Origin: CAVRTJ01 sp964507185
Lineage (GTDB): Bacteria; Acidobacteriota; UBA4820; DSQY01
Direction of reading: 5' to 3'
Assembly (NCBI GenBank): GCA_964507185.1
Contig: CAZDOY010000005.1
Span: 52,254 to 116,253, forward strand
DNA: 64,000 nt
Part shown: in pieces, positions 8,550 to 16,778 of the stretch
Layout of the letters: every line of letters begins with the position of its first letter
Numbering within the stretch: the stretch's first letter is position 1
The notes under the pieces: generated by a model
Database searches by the model: none
What the model was told of the DNA's origin: nothing
Seen by the model: the letters and a program-made list of their open reading frames with translations, nothing else
Position numbers and translations under genes: made by a program

Positions 8550-9797
8550 TCATGCCGGCCACGCAGGCTCTCCGCCACAGATCACCAGCTTCAGGGGGTC
8601 CTCGGCGAAGGGGTAGAAGAGGTGCAGGGGGCTGGGGACGTCCCAGATGCACATGTCCGCCCTCTTTCCCACCTCGATGGAACCGACCTCTTCGTGCAGG
8701 CGCAGTGCGTAGGCCGCGTTCAACGTCGAAGCCCAGAGTACTTCCTCCGGCATCATACCCATCCCGAACACCGCCAGCGTGGCGGTGTGAAGGATATTGG
8801 CCGTGAATGAGGAGCCGGGGTTGCAGTCCGTGCTCAGGGCAACGGGACAGCCCGCGTCGATGAATCGCCGAGCGGGCGCGTAAGTCTTCCGGAGGTAAAA
8901 GGAGGTCGAAGGCAGAAGCGTTGCGCACACGCCGCTTTCGGCCATGGCGGCGATGCCCTCGTCGGAGGCCGCCATCAGGTGGTCGGCGCTCACGGCCCCC
9001 ACTTCGGCCGCAAGAGACGCCCCGCCCGTGTCGACGATCTCGTCGGCGTGGAGCCTCGGCTTGAGGCCGAGTTCGATGGCCCTCAGGAGGATCCGCCTCG
9101 ACTGGTCGACGGTAAAGACGCCCTCCTCGCAGAATACGTCGCAGAACGCAGCGAGTCCCTCCCCGGCCACGGCGGGCAGCATGTCCTCGCAAACCCGGTC
9201 CACGTATCCGTCCGGGTCTTCCTTGAATTCCGGGGGGACGAAGTGGGCACCCAGAAAGGTGGGCACCACGGTCTGGGGCACGGCCTCGCCGATGGACCGG
9301 ATGGCGCGGAGCTGTTTCAACTCGGCGTCGGTCTCCAGCCCGTACCCGCTCTTGGCCTCGAAGGTGGTCACGCCGTGCCGCAGGAAGCGCGATGCGAGTT
9401 CGAGGCCCGCCTCCACCAGCTGTCGTTCGGTGGCCTCCCGGACTGAGCGCATGGTAGAGAGAATGCCTCCGCCGGCCCGTCCGATGTCCATGTAGCTGCG
9501 CCCCTGAAGACGCATGACCAGTTCGCTGGAGCGATCCCCTAGAAAGGGCACGTGGGTATGGGGGTCCACAAACCCCGGCAGCACCGTCTTTTCGGACGCG
9601 TCCACGCGCCCGGCCGAGGGGGCGTCGCGCACCGCCTCGAAGGGGCCCGCGTAGGTGATCCGACCTCCGGAGACGCCCACGGCGCCGTTCACTATGGCCG
9701 GCAGGTCGCGCAGGGCGTCACCCAAGCGAGGCGCCGGCGCCGCGCACGGCACCAGGCAGCCGATGGGCCCTACCAAGAGGTCGAAACGATGCGTCAT
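8550..9797 (-). CDS. hutI: Imidazolonepropionase HutI
   Basis: HutI hydrolyses 4-imidazolone-5-propanoate to N-formimino-L-glutamate in histidine degradation. The 415-residue amidohydrolase has the metal motif DPHTHVPF (about 77-84), FEAKSGYGL, LHADEI, SADHL and LSTDCNPGSSF, the set expected for HutI. The ATG at 9797 overlaps the DivIVA stop by one base (TAATG). No hutU, hutH or hutG is nearby, and the gene sits inside a cell-shape operon, which is unusual. Either the other hut genes lie elsewhere or this copy has been moved; the active-site motifs look intact. Confidence 0.93.
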   Translation of the reverse strand: MTHRFDLLVGPIGCLVPCAAPAPRLGDALRDLPAIVNGAVGVSGGRITYAGPFEAVRDAPSAGRVDASEKTVLPGFVDPHTHVPFLGDRSSELVMRLQGRSYMDIGRAGGGILSTMRSVREATERQLVEAGLELASRFLRHGVTTFEAKSGYGLETDAELKQLRAIRSIGEAVPQTVVPTFLGAHFVPPEFKEDPDGYVDRVCEDMLPAVAGEGLAAFCDVFCEEGVFTVDQSRRILLRAIELGLKPRLHADEIVDTGGASLAAEVGAVSADHLMAASDEGIAAMAESGVCATLLPSTSFYLRKTYAPARRFIDAGCPVALSTDCNPGSSFTANILHTATLAVFGMGMMPEEVLWASTLNAAYALRLHEEVGSIEVGKRADMCIWDVPSPLHLFYPFAEDPLKLVICGGEPAWPA

Positions 9798-10297
9798 TAC
9801 GAGTCCTTGCCGAAGGACTGGACGTTTTCCCGCTTCCTGCCTTCGTCGATGGCCTCCAGCAGTGTGCCTATCCGGCGCGTGAGTTCCTGGAGGGCCGCAA
9901 GCGCGTCGTTGCGCTCCATTTTCAAGTCGAGAATCGTGCGCTCCAGTCCGTGCGCCCTGAGTTGCGATTGCTGAATGAGCGATTCGGCCTTGAGTTCGGC
10001 CTCCTGAACGATGCTCTGGGCCTCCTTGAGGGCCTGCGCCTTAACGTCGTCGGAGACGCGCTGCGCCGTGTACAGGGCATCGCGCAGAACACCCTCGCGG
10101 CGCTCGAACTCGTCGAGGGAAGCCCGCATGCGTTCGATGTCGGTCCTGAGCTTCTGGTTCTCCAGCGTCAGGGCCTGGTAGGACTCGGCCACGGCCTGGA
10201 GGAAGAGCTGGACCTCCTCGCGGTCGAACCCGCGAAAAACGGTGCGGAAAGCGGCGGACTGGATCTCGATCGGCGAAAGGGACTTTCGGGTCGTCAT
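9797..10297 (-). CDS. DivIVA-domain coiled-coil protein
   Basis: DivIVA-type proteins bind curved membranes and recruit division or polar-growth factors. The 166-residue product begins with the family motif SPIEIQSAAFRTVFRGFDREEVQLFLQ (residues 8-34, quoted in parts: IEIQSAAF, FRGFDREEVQLFL), followed by a long coiled coil (about 35-155) rich in Glu, Arg, Leu and Gln. It overlaps the YggS start/stop region in ATGA and hutI by one base, so it is translated within the operon. DivIVA beside yggS (ylmE) is a known arrangement in the dcw-ylm region of Gram-positives; here the operon continues with UDP-GlcNAc genes. Confidence 0.88.
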   Translation of the reverse strand: MTTRKSLSPIEIQSAAFRTVFRGFDREEVQLFLQAVAESYQALTLENQKLRTDIERMRASLDEFERREGVLRDALYTAQRVSDDVKAQALKEAQSIVQEAELKAESLIQQSQLRAHGLERTILDLKMERNDALAALQELTRRIGTLLEAIDEGRKRENVQSFGKDS

Positions 10298-11013
10298 GGC
10301 GACCTCCTGGCGCCAAAGAGGGCGGTACCGATCCGGATCATGGTGGCACCCTCCTCGATGGCGACCTTATAATCGTTGCTCATGCCCATGGAAAGAAACC
10401 GGAATGCCCGGTTGTCAGGAAACTCACGGCGAATATCCCGGAAAATCCCTGCCAGACGCCTGAAATAGGCGCGGCTGTCCTCTGGATCTTCCGAGTAGGG
10501 AGGGATGCCCATCAGTCCCGTCAACGTGAGGTTGGGCAGATCGGCGATGACTCGCGCCAGCGAAACGGTCTCGCCTGGCCGGACCCCCCCCTTCTGGGTT
10601 TCGAGCCCCAGGTTAACCTCGATCATCACATCCCTTTGCAGGCCTTCTTCGGCGGCGATGCGGGAGAGCCTGGAGGCGAGCGATTCGCTGTCCACGCTGT
10701 CTATGCTGTCGAAGGCCAGCATGGCTTTTCGGGCCTTGTTGGCCTGCAGGCGCCCGATGAAGTGGAGCCTTATGGCCCGCCTGACTTCGGGCGAAACGGA
10801 CTTTATGTGGGCGAGGCCTTCCTGGACCCTGTTTTCACCCAGGGTCGACAGGCCCTCGCCCGCCGCCGCCGCGACCTCAGCGGGTGTCCGGGTCTTTACC
10901 ACCGCCATGAGGGTGATCTCCGAGGGAGCCCTTCCGCAGGAGCGCGCGGACGCTTCCGCCTCCACGCGTAGGTTCATAACTCTTTGATGAACAGACAGAA
11001 CCGCCTCCATCAT
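10294..11013 (-). CDS. YggS/PLPBP family pyridoxal phosphate homeostasis protein
   Basis: Members of this family (YggS, YlmE, PROSC) bind PLP on a single-domain TIM barrel and balance vitamin B6 and amino-acid pools. The 239-residue protein has the PLP-lysine region LMAVVKTRTP, LGENRVQEGL, LHFIGRLQANKARK, GLMGIPPY, LSMGMSNDYKVAIEEGATMIRIGTALFG (given in family order), all typical. The start at 11013 has no Shine-Dalgarno sequence; a promoter ends 7 bases upstream, so this first gene of the operon is predicted to be leaderless. A second ATG at 11010 is also possible. Its stop overlaps the divIVA start by 4 bases. Confidence 0.9.
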   Translation of the reverse strand: MMEAVLSVHQRVMNLRVEAEASARSCGRAPSEITLMAVVKTRTPAEVAAAAGEGLSTLGENRVQEGLAHIKSVSPEVRRAIRLHFIGRLQANKARKAMLAFDSIDSVDSESLASRLSRIAAEEGLQRDVMIEVNLGLETQKGGVRPGETVSLARVIADLPNLTLTGLMGIPPYSEDPEDSRAYFRRLAGIFRDIRREFPDNRAFRFLSMGMSNDYKVAIEEGATMIRIGTALFGARRSP

Positions 11014-11020
11014 AGATTTG

Positions 11021-11049
11021 AGGGTAGAAAGCGCGGGCGCGGATGTCAA
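11021..11049 (-). promoter_or_regulatory. Sigma70-type promoter of the yggS-divIVA-hutI-yvcK-glmU-glmS operon
   Basis: Reading the minus strand, a perfect -35 TTGACA (11049-11044) is followed by a 17-base spacer and -10 TACCCT (11026-11021). Seven bases then separate it from the ATG at 11013. No ribosome binding site fits between, so transcription should begin at or beside the start codon. Confidence 0.7.
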
Positions 11050-11059
11050 GTGCCGGGGG

Positions 11060-11087
11060 TTGAGAAATCCCCGTTTTGGGCTATCCT
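11060..11087 (+). promoter_or_regulatory. Sigma70-type promoter of the FMN reductase gene
   Basis: TTGAGA (11060-11065), a 16-base spacer and TATCCT (11082-11087) form a plausible promoter, divergent from that of yggS. A short leader with GAGAGGTG leads to the GTG start at 11113. Confidence 0.6.
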
Positions 11088-11112
11088 GTAAGTTCTTGCC
11101 GAGAGGTGTACA

Positions 11113-11679
11113 GTGCCCGAAGCGATAAAAATCCTCGTCCTGTGCGGGAGTCTGAGGAAGGCGTCGGTGACACACCGCGCCCTAGAGGCGGCCGTCCGGG
11201 GCATCGATGGCGCGGGTGGTGAGGCCGTTTGGGCCGACGAGTGGATCAACCGTTTGCCTTACTGCTCGGAGGAGTCGGCGGGGGATCCGGTGGTCGGCGT
11301 CTTCAAGGCGAAAGCGGCGGAGGCGGACGGTTTTCTCATGGGATCGCCCGAGTATCACGGATCCCTGTCCGGCCTGATAAAAAATGCCCTGGACTTCCTG
11401 TATCTGGACCAAACGGAGGACAAGTGGGCGGCGCTCGTGGGCACCGCGGGCGGCCGGCAGGGCGCCTCGGCCACCCTGAACGCCATGCGGCTCATCGCCC
11501 GGGCTCTCCGGTTGTGGGTCATACACGACCAGGTCTCCATTGCTTCGGCTCACAAGATGTTGAATGGAGCCGGGGCCTTCACGGATGAGGAGATCGAAAA
11601 ACGCCTGCAAGGCCTCGGTGCAAAGCTGGTAGAAGCCGTCCGAGCGACCCGGAGGAATTCCGGCGCCCCTTCCATTTGA
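11113..11679 (+). CDS. NADPH-dependent FMN reductase family protein
   Basis: The 188-residue protein has the flavodoxin-like fold of NAD(P)H-dependent FMN reductases. It opens with the phosphate-binding loop LCGSLRKASVTHRAL (about 10-24) and has MGSPEYHGSLSGLIKNALDFL (in two parts: SPEYHGSLSG and LIKNALDFL), the conserved FMN and dimer contact segment, then GTAGGRQGA. These proteins supply reduced flavin or reduce quinones, azo compounds or metal ions; the physiological substrate is not visible. Start GTG 11113 has GAGAGGTG upstream. The next gene starts 47 bases downstream with its own ribosome binding site. Confidence 0.9.
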   Translation: MPEAIKILVLCGSLRKASVTHRALEAAVRGIDGAGGEAVWADEWINRLPYCSEESAGDPVVGVFKAKAAEADGFLMGSPEYHGSLSGLIKNALDFLYLDQTEDKWAALVGTAGGRQGASATLNAMRLIARALRLWVIHDQVSIASAHKMLNGAGAFTDEEIEKRLQGLGAKLVEAVRATRRNSGAPSI

Positions 11680-11726
11680 CACGCCCTCCAAAGGAAAAGC
11701 ATATTTAGGACAACAGGAGGTGCCTT

Positions 11727-12533
11727 GTGCCCGTGGGAACCACCGTCCGCTACGACAGCGTCCCGCTCGAAGACTTTCTGGCCTGCCTGCGCCACTACGA
11801 GGATGATGTCCGGCAGGGTTACCTGCCCCGGCCGGAACACCTCAAGGAAGCCATGATCCAGGCCTCCTGGTCTCCCCGGACGAACGCGGCGGCGTGCCCG
11901 CTCACGCTCTACATCCTCCACGAGAAGGAGGCTCTGTCCGACAGGGTGGAGACATTCGTGGTGCTCAGCACCGTGAGCGCCGCCTCCTCCCAGCTCAGGG
12001 ACGTGTGCCTGCGCCTCCGCGGCTATCTGGAAAGCAGGGGGACGGGCGGCTTCTTTCGGATAGATCCGCGTTATGGCCTGCTCTACGGGAGCGCGCTCGA
12101 ACCCGTCGATCCGGCCGTCAAGTGGGACCGGCCCGGCGTGTACGCGGCTCTCTACCTCACCCGGGACGCCGGGTCGCCCTCCCTGGCCCTGTTGGACTAC
12201 GTTCCCCTGGGCATGCAGGAGCGATACAAGGCCCTGTTCCTCAAGTACAACCGGCTCCAGCCGCCCAGGCCGGGTTTCTTCGCGAGCGCCCTGAAGAAGT
12301 TTCGGCAAGGTCCGGCCGGGAGCGACGGGGGGGCGCAGAAGCCCGGGTACACTCTCCTGAAGGTGCTCGCGACGTTTCTCAACCGGGAAAAGGTGACAGA
12401 TGCCAGCCTTTCGCTTATCCTCAAAGATCTTGCCCCGGCCGATACGCAGGCCGCCCTGCTGGACGGAAGCTATGCGACCTTCTATCCGTCAGGCCACGAC
12501 CGGTTCTTGAATTCCCTGGGAGACCTGGCATGA
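11727..12533 (+). CDS. Uncharacterised protein, translationally coupled to a lytic transglycosylase
   Basis: I do not recognise this 268-residue protein. It has no signal peptide, no membrane segment and no obvious catalytic motif. It is mixed alpha/beta in composition, with a central segment rich in aromatic residues (GGFFRIDPRYGLLYGSAL, about 112-129; KWDRPGVYAALYLT, 132-145) and a C-terminal helical part. GTG 11727 has a strong GGAGGTG 4-9 bases upstream. Its stop overlaps the transglycosylase start in ATGA, so the two are co-translated, which suggests a linked function at the envelope, but that is inference only. Confidence 0.75.
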   Translation: MPVGTTVRYDSVPLEDFLACLRHYEDDVRQGYLPRPEHLKEAMIQASWSPRTNAAACPLTLYILHEKEALSDRVETFVVLSTVSAASSQLRDVCLRLRGYLESRGTGGFFRIDPRYGLLYGSALEPVDPAVKWDRPGVYAALYLTRDAGSPSLALLDYVPLGMQERYKALFLKYNRLQPPRPGFFASALKKFRQGPAGSDGGAQKPGYTLLKVLATFLNREKVTDASLSLILKDLAPADTQAALLDGSYATFYPSGHDRFLNSLGDLA

Positions 12534-13171
12534 GAGCGCCCTTCCGCATCCTCGCCTTCTCCGCCCTGCTGTGCGTTCTGTCCGGGCTTTCGCCGCGGGC
12601 CATGGAACTGGTGGTGTTCCGTTCGGACCGGTCAATGGTGGTGGAAAAGTACGCCGAGCAGGGCGATCAAGTCCTGCTGACGCTCCCCGGAGGGGGGGTG
12701 ATGGGCATCCCCAGGAACCTGATCGCGGATCACTTCCCTGGGTACGTGCCGCCGCCGGATCTTACCGACCCGGCCAAGCACCTTCCTGCTGATCTGCCTT
12801 ACCGGGATCTCATCGCGCGGTATTGCCAGAAGTACAAGATGGACTGGAAACTCGTGGCCGCGCTGATCCGCGTGGAATCGGACTTCGACCCGAAGGCGGT
12901 GTCGCCCAAGGGAGCCGAGGGCCTCATGCAGCTCATGCCCAGCACCCAGAAGGAGCTGGGGGTCACGAACCCCTTTTCGCCGGACCAGAACATCCGCGCG
13001 GGCGTGCGCTACCTCAGGCGGCTGCTTGACAATTTTCAGGGCGACCTGGAGCTGACGCTGGCGGCCTATAACGCTGGAATCGGCCGAGTCCAGGCCCACA
13101 ACGCGGTTCCACCCATCCCCGAGACGGAACGGTATGTAGCACGCATTCTGGCGCTGTATCCGACGCTCTGA
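12530..13171 (+). CDS. Secreted lytic transglycosylase (SLT family)
   Basis: This cleaves the MurNAc-GlcNAc bond of peptidoglycan with formation of 1,6-anhydroMurNAc. The 213-residue protein has a signal peptide (about 1-24, FRILAFSALLCVLSGLSPRA), a short region of beta character, then the SLT lysozyme-like domain (about 85-210) with catalytic Glu in RVESDFDPKAVSPKGAEG, LMQLMP, and LAAYNAG. The ATG at 12530 overlaps the upstream stop by 4 bases. It resembles the small MltC/Slt-like enzymes often used to open the wall for envelope assemblies. It converges with the PrkA gene 22 bases downstream. Confidence 0.92.
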   Translation: MRAPFRILAFSALLCVLSGLSPRAMELVVFRSDRSMVVEKYAEQGDQVLLTLPGGGVMGIPRNLIADHFPGYVPPPDLTDPAKHLPADLPYRDLIARYCQKYKMDWKLVAALIRVESDFDPKAVSPKGAEGLMQLMPSTQKELGVTNPFSPDQNIRAGVRYLRRLLDNFQGDLELTLAAYNAGIGRVQAHNAVPPIPETERYVARILALYPTL

Positions 13172-13176
13172 GAGTA

Positions 13177-13189
13177 GCCGGCTCCCGGC
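13177..13189. terminator. Weak hairpin between convergent genes
   Basis: GCCGG-CTC-CCGGC forms a 5-bp GC stem directly after the transglycosylase stop and before the end of the convergent PrkA gene. It is followed by only three T, so it is a weak candidate for a terminator. Confidence 0.25.
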
Positions 13190-13193
13190 GCTT

Positions 13194-15458
13194 TCAATCC
13201 CTTTCCCTGCCGAACTTGTTTTCCAGCAGATAGGCGACGGCCTGCGGGGCGCAGTGTGGACAGTAGCCGAAGCGGGTGATGAGCCTGTTCAAGGTCGCCC
13301 TGGCCGTTTCCTGACGGGCCGCTGGAAAGGTCTGGAAATCCGGCGTCCCTATGGCGAGCAGGGCCATTCCGATGGCCTCCTGCTGGCCGGAGGTCCTGTC
13401 GGAGAAGCCCTTCGCCAGGGCCGCAACGTGGTTCGCGAAAAGCTCCATCAGGTCGAGTGGCTCGTCGGGATTTTCGAGGGTCCACGCCGCCACCTGCCCC
13501 AGGAGATCTTCGCGGAACCTCTGGGCGTCCTCGGAGATCCCGAGGTATTCCTCCACCTGCTGCATGAGGGATTCGTTGGGCTCCTCCCACTGCCCGGATG
13601 CGGCTGCGAAGACCTTCTCACCCCTCAACGACGCTCTCACGTGCTTGAAATACCGCTCGAAGAGGTTCGCGTACTGGGTTTCAGGAACCAACTCCATGGC
13701 CGCCAGGATCTCTCTGTCGAGGATTCCAATGTACTCCTCCCTCACCCGTTCGAGCCCGGCGTCGGCGTCGTGGTAGCCCTCGTCGACCTTGAGCTGGAGA
13801 AACAGGTAGAGGCTTTTGTCCTTGAGGAAGCTCTTCATTTCTTCGAATACCGCCATGGGGGTCAGGCACCCGCCCGATCCCTGAAATGCGGCGTTGTAGA
13901 GTATCTCGCGAATCTCCCGGGGAGAGGCGCCGAACCTTCCTTCGTAAACCGGCGTGTCTCTGAATTCGTCTCTCAGTTGTGGCCGGAGCTCCTTCAACGC
14001 CCGGAGCTGCTTCGGCTTGTAGCGACCGTCGGCCGAAGGCAGGCATCCGTCGTAGAGGAGCGCTTTCTCGTACGGCGTGAGTCCTTCCACGAGGGACCTG
14101 AGTTCCTCGGGGTAATTCTGGACTTCGGGACGGTGGACTCTTGTAAGCACGGCCCACTGGGCCATGAGTGAGGCCACGTGGGGCGCGACGTGCTTGTTTC
14201 GGCCGATCCGCTGGAGGATGGGCTCGTAGATGGCGGCCTCCTTGCTGCGTTCTAGGAGGTAGGGGATCGTGACGAGGATCATTCGACCCTTGAAGGAGGC
14301 GAAATCGGGCGACTGCTTGAAGGCGTCCAGGTGCCTTTCGTTGGAGGTGGCGAAGAGCACCAGATTCAGGTAGACGTTCGCGGCCGCGAGCGCCAGCTCC
14401 CCCCGCTCGGTGGCGGCCAGGAGGTACTTGTTGAGTTCCGGCGCCCGGGTGAGAAAGTCGGCGAATTCGACCAGTCCGTTGTTGGCGTCCACGAGGTCCC
14501 CGTAAAGCTGGATCAGGTTCAGGTGCTGGAGGGTCCTGGGCAGGTAGGACAGGGACTGGTCCAGGGTTATCTGTCGGCTGCCGGCGTCCGGTGTGTCCTG
14601 AGGCGAAATGGTGAGGGCACCGTGACGGTAGCGCCTTGAAAGGTAAATACGGCGGACCTGCACGTGGCGCAGAACGGCCTCGACGTCTCCGCGGTAATCC
14701 TCGAGCAGGGTGTCGTAAATGAGTCGACACCTCGGGCAGAGGTCGCCTTCCTGGAGGTGGTAAGTGGCCACAAACCGCTTCTTCTCTTCATCAGGTGCCT
14801 TTTCCAGGAACGAGCGGAGCAGTTCCATCCGCCTCGAAGGCGGGATGAGCAACAGGGGGGAATCTCCCAGGTCGCACGGAATCCTGGCTTCAATCCGATC
14901 CGGAGGCAGGTGGGCGAACGAATCCGCATCGGCGCCCTCGCCGCCGCCTTGGTCGGCACTTCCCCCGAAGCCCATGGCCGCGGCCGTCTCGTCCTTCGGG
15001 AACAGCCAGGTGAAAGTGTAAAGCGCGCCCTCCCGCTTGTGGCTGTAGCTTTCGCATCCCCTCATGAGCAGTTCAAGGATGAGGGTTTTCGAGGAGCCGT
15101 TGGGGCCGTGGAGGTGGATTATCCTGTCCGAGCGGCCTTCCATGACCAGGTTTCGCAGAACCTCGTATATCTCGAGGACGGGTTCCTCCTGACCCATGAG
15201 CGGCTGGTCGGTACCCAGTCCGAAGGGAGCGTCGAAGAGCTTGAACCTCTTTATTTTTTCGCCGAAAAAAGGCACTTCTTCGGCACCGAAGTAGTCCATC
15301 ATGTCAACGATGTACTGTGGCGCGTTGCGGCTCAGAGAGCAGGGAGAGGCCTCGAGGTCTTCCAGGTATGCCTGGAAGGCCTTTATCCGGTGGTTTGCCC
15401 GGAAGGCTTCGCTCGACTGGTGAGACCATGCGCCGATCCATTTTTTGGACGCAGTCAT
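13194..15458 (-). CDS. PrkA-type serine protein kinase / AAA+ ATPase, long form
   Basis: PrkA proteins are AAA+ ATPases with a C-terminal kinase-like domain, linked to stress adaptation and sporulation. The 754-residue product has a P-loop-like GPNGSSKTL (about 118-126), LFPKDE, and FATSNERHLDAFKQS followed by FKGRMILVTIPYLLERSKEAAIYEP, matching the PrkA AAA region. It is about 100 residues longer than typical PrkA (about 640). Two Cys pairs, CPRC (about 242-245) and CPHC near the C-terminus, could bind metal. Start 15458 has AGGAGG 6 bases upstream. The usual partners (DUF444 YeaH and SpoVR) are absent here. A PrkA homologue is clear; kinase activity is not proven for the family. Confidence 0.88.
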   Translation of the reverse strand: MTASKKWIGAWSHQSSEAFRANHRIKAFQAYLEDLEASPCSLSRNAPQYIVDMMDYFGAEEVPFFGEKIKRFKLFDAPFGLGTDQPLMGQEEPVLEIYEVLRNLVMEGRSDRIIHLHGPNGSSKTLILELLMRGCESYSHKREGALYTFTWLFPKDETAAAMGFGGSADQGGGEGADADSFAHLPPDRIEARIPCDLGDSPLLLIPPSRRMELLRSFLEKAPDEEKKRFVATYHLQEGDLCPRCRLIYDTLLEDYRGDVEAVLRHVQVRRIYLSRRYRHGALTISPQDTPDAGSRQITLDQSLSYLPRTLQHLNLIQLYGDLVDANNGLVEFADFLTRAPELNKYLLAATERGELALAAANVYLNLVLFATSNERHLDAFKQSPDFASFKGRMILVTIPYLLERSKEAAIYEPILQRIGRNKHVAPHVASLMAQWAVLTRVHRPEVQNYPEELRSLVEGLTPYEKALLYDGCLPSADGRYKPKQLRALKELRPQLRDEFRDTPVYEGRFGASPREIREILYNAAFQGSGGCLTPMAVFEEMKSFLKDKSLYLFLQLKVDEGYHDADAGLERVREEYIGILDREILAAMELVPETQYANLFERYFKHVRASLRGEKVFAAASGQWEEPNESLMQQVEEYLGISEDAQRFREDLLGQVAAWTLENPDEPLDLMELFANHVAALAKGFSDRTSGQQEAIGMALLAIGTPDFQTFPAARQETARATLNRLITRFGYCPHCAPQAVAYLLENKFGRERD

Positions 15459-15480
15459 GTGAAACCTCCTGTGGTTCAAC

Positions 15481-15509
15481 ATAATCCCCCGACGCCCCCT
15501 TGGGTACAA
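15481..15509 (-). promoter_or_regulatory. Sigma70-type promoter of the PrkA gene
   Basis: On the minus strand, TTGTAC (15509-15504), a 17-base spacer and GATTAT (15486-15481) precede the gene. A short leader with AGGAGG leads to the ATG at 15458. Confidence 0.55.
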
Positions 15510-15659
15510 AAGTCCGGCGGCTTAAGCCACCCTGCGGCTTATGGCGGAAATCCTCTCCCATCCGCCGTGTCGGAAAGGGGTGCGCGGATTCCCCTTAAGC
15601 GCAGCGGTTCAGGGCATGTGACTTTCTGGGTTAGAATGCCCTGGGGAGGGGCGAGCGCG

Positions 15660-16778
15660 ATGAAATCCCGGAGGCCTGGTCTGGTCTCGATCCACCTGAA
15701 TACGGAACGGGGGATGCGGGGCGGCGAGGTGCAGTGCCTGGGGCTGGTGCAGGGGCTGGCCGGCGCCGGTCACCGCTGTATCCTGGCGGCCCCGGAGGGA
15801 AGACCCCTTTTTGAAAGAGCCCGGCGCGAAGGCGTCGAGGCGCTGGCCTGGTCGCCCCGAGGCGAGTGGGACTTGGGGGCGGCCCTGAAGCTCAGGACCT
15901 GGATCAAGGCGTCCGGTGCGCGGATAGTCCACGCTCACACGGCCCACGCGCTGACGACGGCGCTGATTGCCGGCAGGGGGCTGAAAGACGTGAAAACAGT
16001 GGCCAGCCGTCGCGTGTCCTTCCCCCTGAAGTCATTCCTGTCCGTGGCCAAGTATAAGGCCGCGGATGCGGTCGTGGCCGTGAGTGCAGAGATCGCCGAG
16101 GGCCTGGCGCTGCGAGGTGTGGCACTGGAGAAAATGCACGTGATCCACAGCGGCGTCGATCTGTCGCGCTTCCAGTTAATGCCGGCGAAGGACGAAGCCC
16201 GGGCGGCGCTTTCGCTTGACGGGCCGGGGCCGGTGTTGGGCCTGGTCGGCGCCCTCGTCGAGCACAAGGGCCACCGGATGCTCTTCGACGTTTTGCCCGG
16301 GCTCATGGAGCAAGTGCCTGGCCTGCAGGTTCTCCTCGCGGGCGAGGGAAACCTGAGGGCCGAACTCGAGGAGCGCGCCCGCCTCGCCGGCTGGCCCGTG
16401 CGGTTCCTCGGCTACGTGGAGGACCTGCCGCCGGTCTACGCGGCCATGGACTGCCTCGTCCTGCCGTCGCTGTCGGGAGAGGGATCGCCGGGCGCCATCA
16501 AGGAGGCCGCCGCCGCGGGCGTGCCGGTCGTGGCGACGGACGTGGGAGGGGCCGGCGAGATCCTCCGCCAGGAGTGGGAGGCGCTGCTCGTGGCGCCCGG
16601 CGATGCCGTCGGACTGGAAACGGCTCTTTTCAGGGTTCTGTCGGACGGCGCCCTCGCAAAACGGCTCGCGGAGGAAGCGCGAGATCGCGTCCTGGCGTTC
16701 AGCATGGAACGGATGGCCCAGGCGCATGCGCAGCTTTACTTCGCCCTCACCGGTCGGGGCCCCGGGACGCCTTCCTGA
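15660..16778 (+). CDS. GT4-type glycosyltransferase
   Basis: This 372-residue protein is a GT-B retaining glycosyltransferase of the GT4 (glycogen synthase/WaaG-like) type. The N-terminal domain has RGGEVQCLGLVQGL and HAHTAHALTTAL; the C-terminal domain has VHSGVDLSRF-like IHSGVDLSRF, the phosphate-binding VGALVEHKGH, and the E-x7-E region GSPGAIKEAAAAGVPVVATDVGG. Such enzymes use nucleotide sugars to build LPS, capsule or glycolipids; the substrate cannot be read. Start ATG 15660 has GGGGAGGGG upstream; longer in-frame readings upstream run antisense through PrkA and are spurious. Its 3' end overlaps the convergent gene by 32 bases. It is a lone gene, not in a polysaccharide cluster. Confidence 0.88.
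   Translation: MKSRRPGLVSIHLNTERGMRGGEVQCLGLVQGLAGAGHRCILAAPEGRPLFERARREGVEALAWSPRGEWDLGAALKLRTWIKASGARIVHAHTAHALTTALIAGRGLKDVKTVASRRVSFPLKSFLSVAKYKAADAVVAVSAEIAEGLALRGVALEKMHVIHSGVDLSRFQLMPAKDEARAALSLDGPGPVLGLVGALVEHKGHRMLFDVLPGLMEQVPGLQVLLAGEGNLRAELEERARLAGWPVRFLGYVEDLPPVYAAMDCLVLPSLSGEGSPGAIKEAAAAGVPVVATDVGGAGEILRQEWEALLVAPGDAVGLETALFRVLSDGALAKRLAEEARDRVLAFSMERMAQAHAQLYFALTGRGPGTPS

Noticed and set aside
15459..15659. Sigma54-type -24/-12 promoter for the PrkA gene
   Set aside because: No GG-N10-GC element with suitable flanks was found; a sigma70-type pair fits better.
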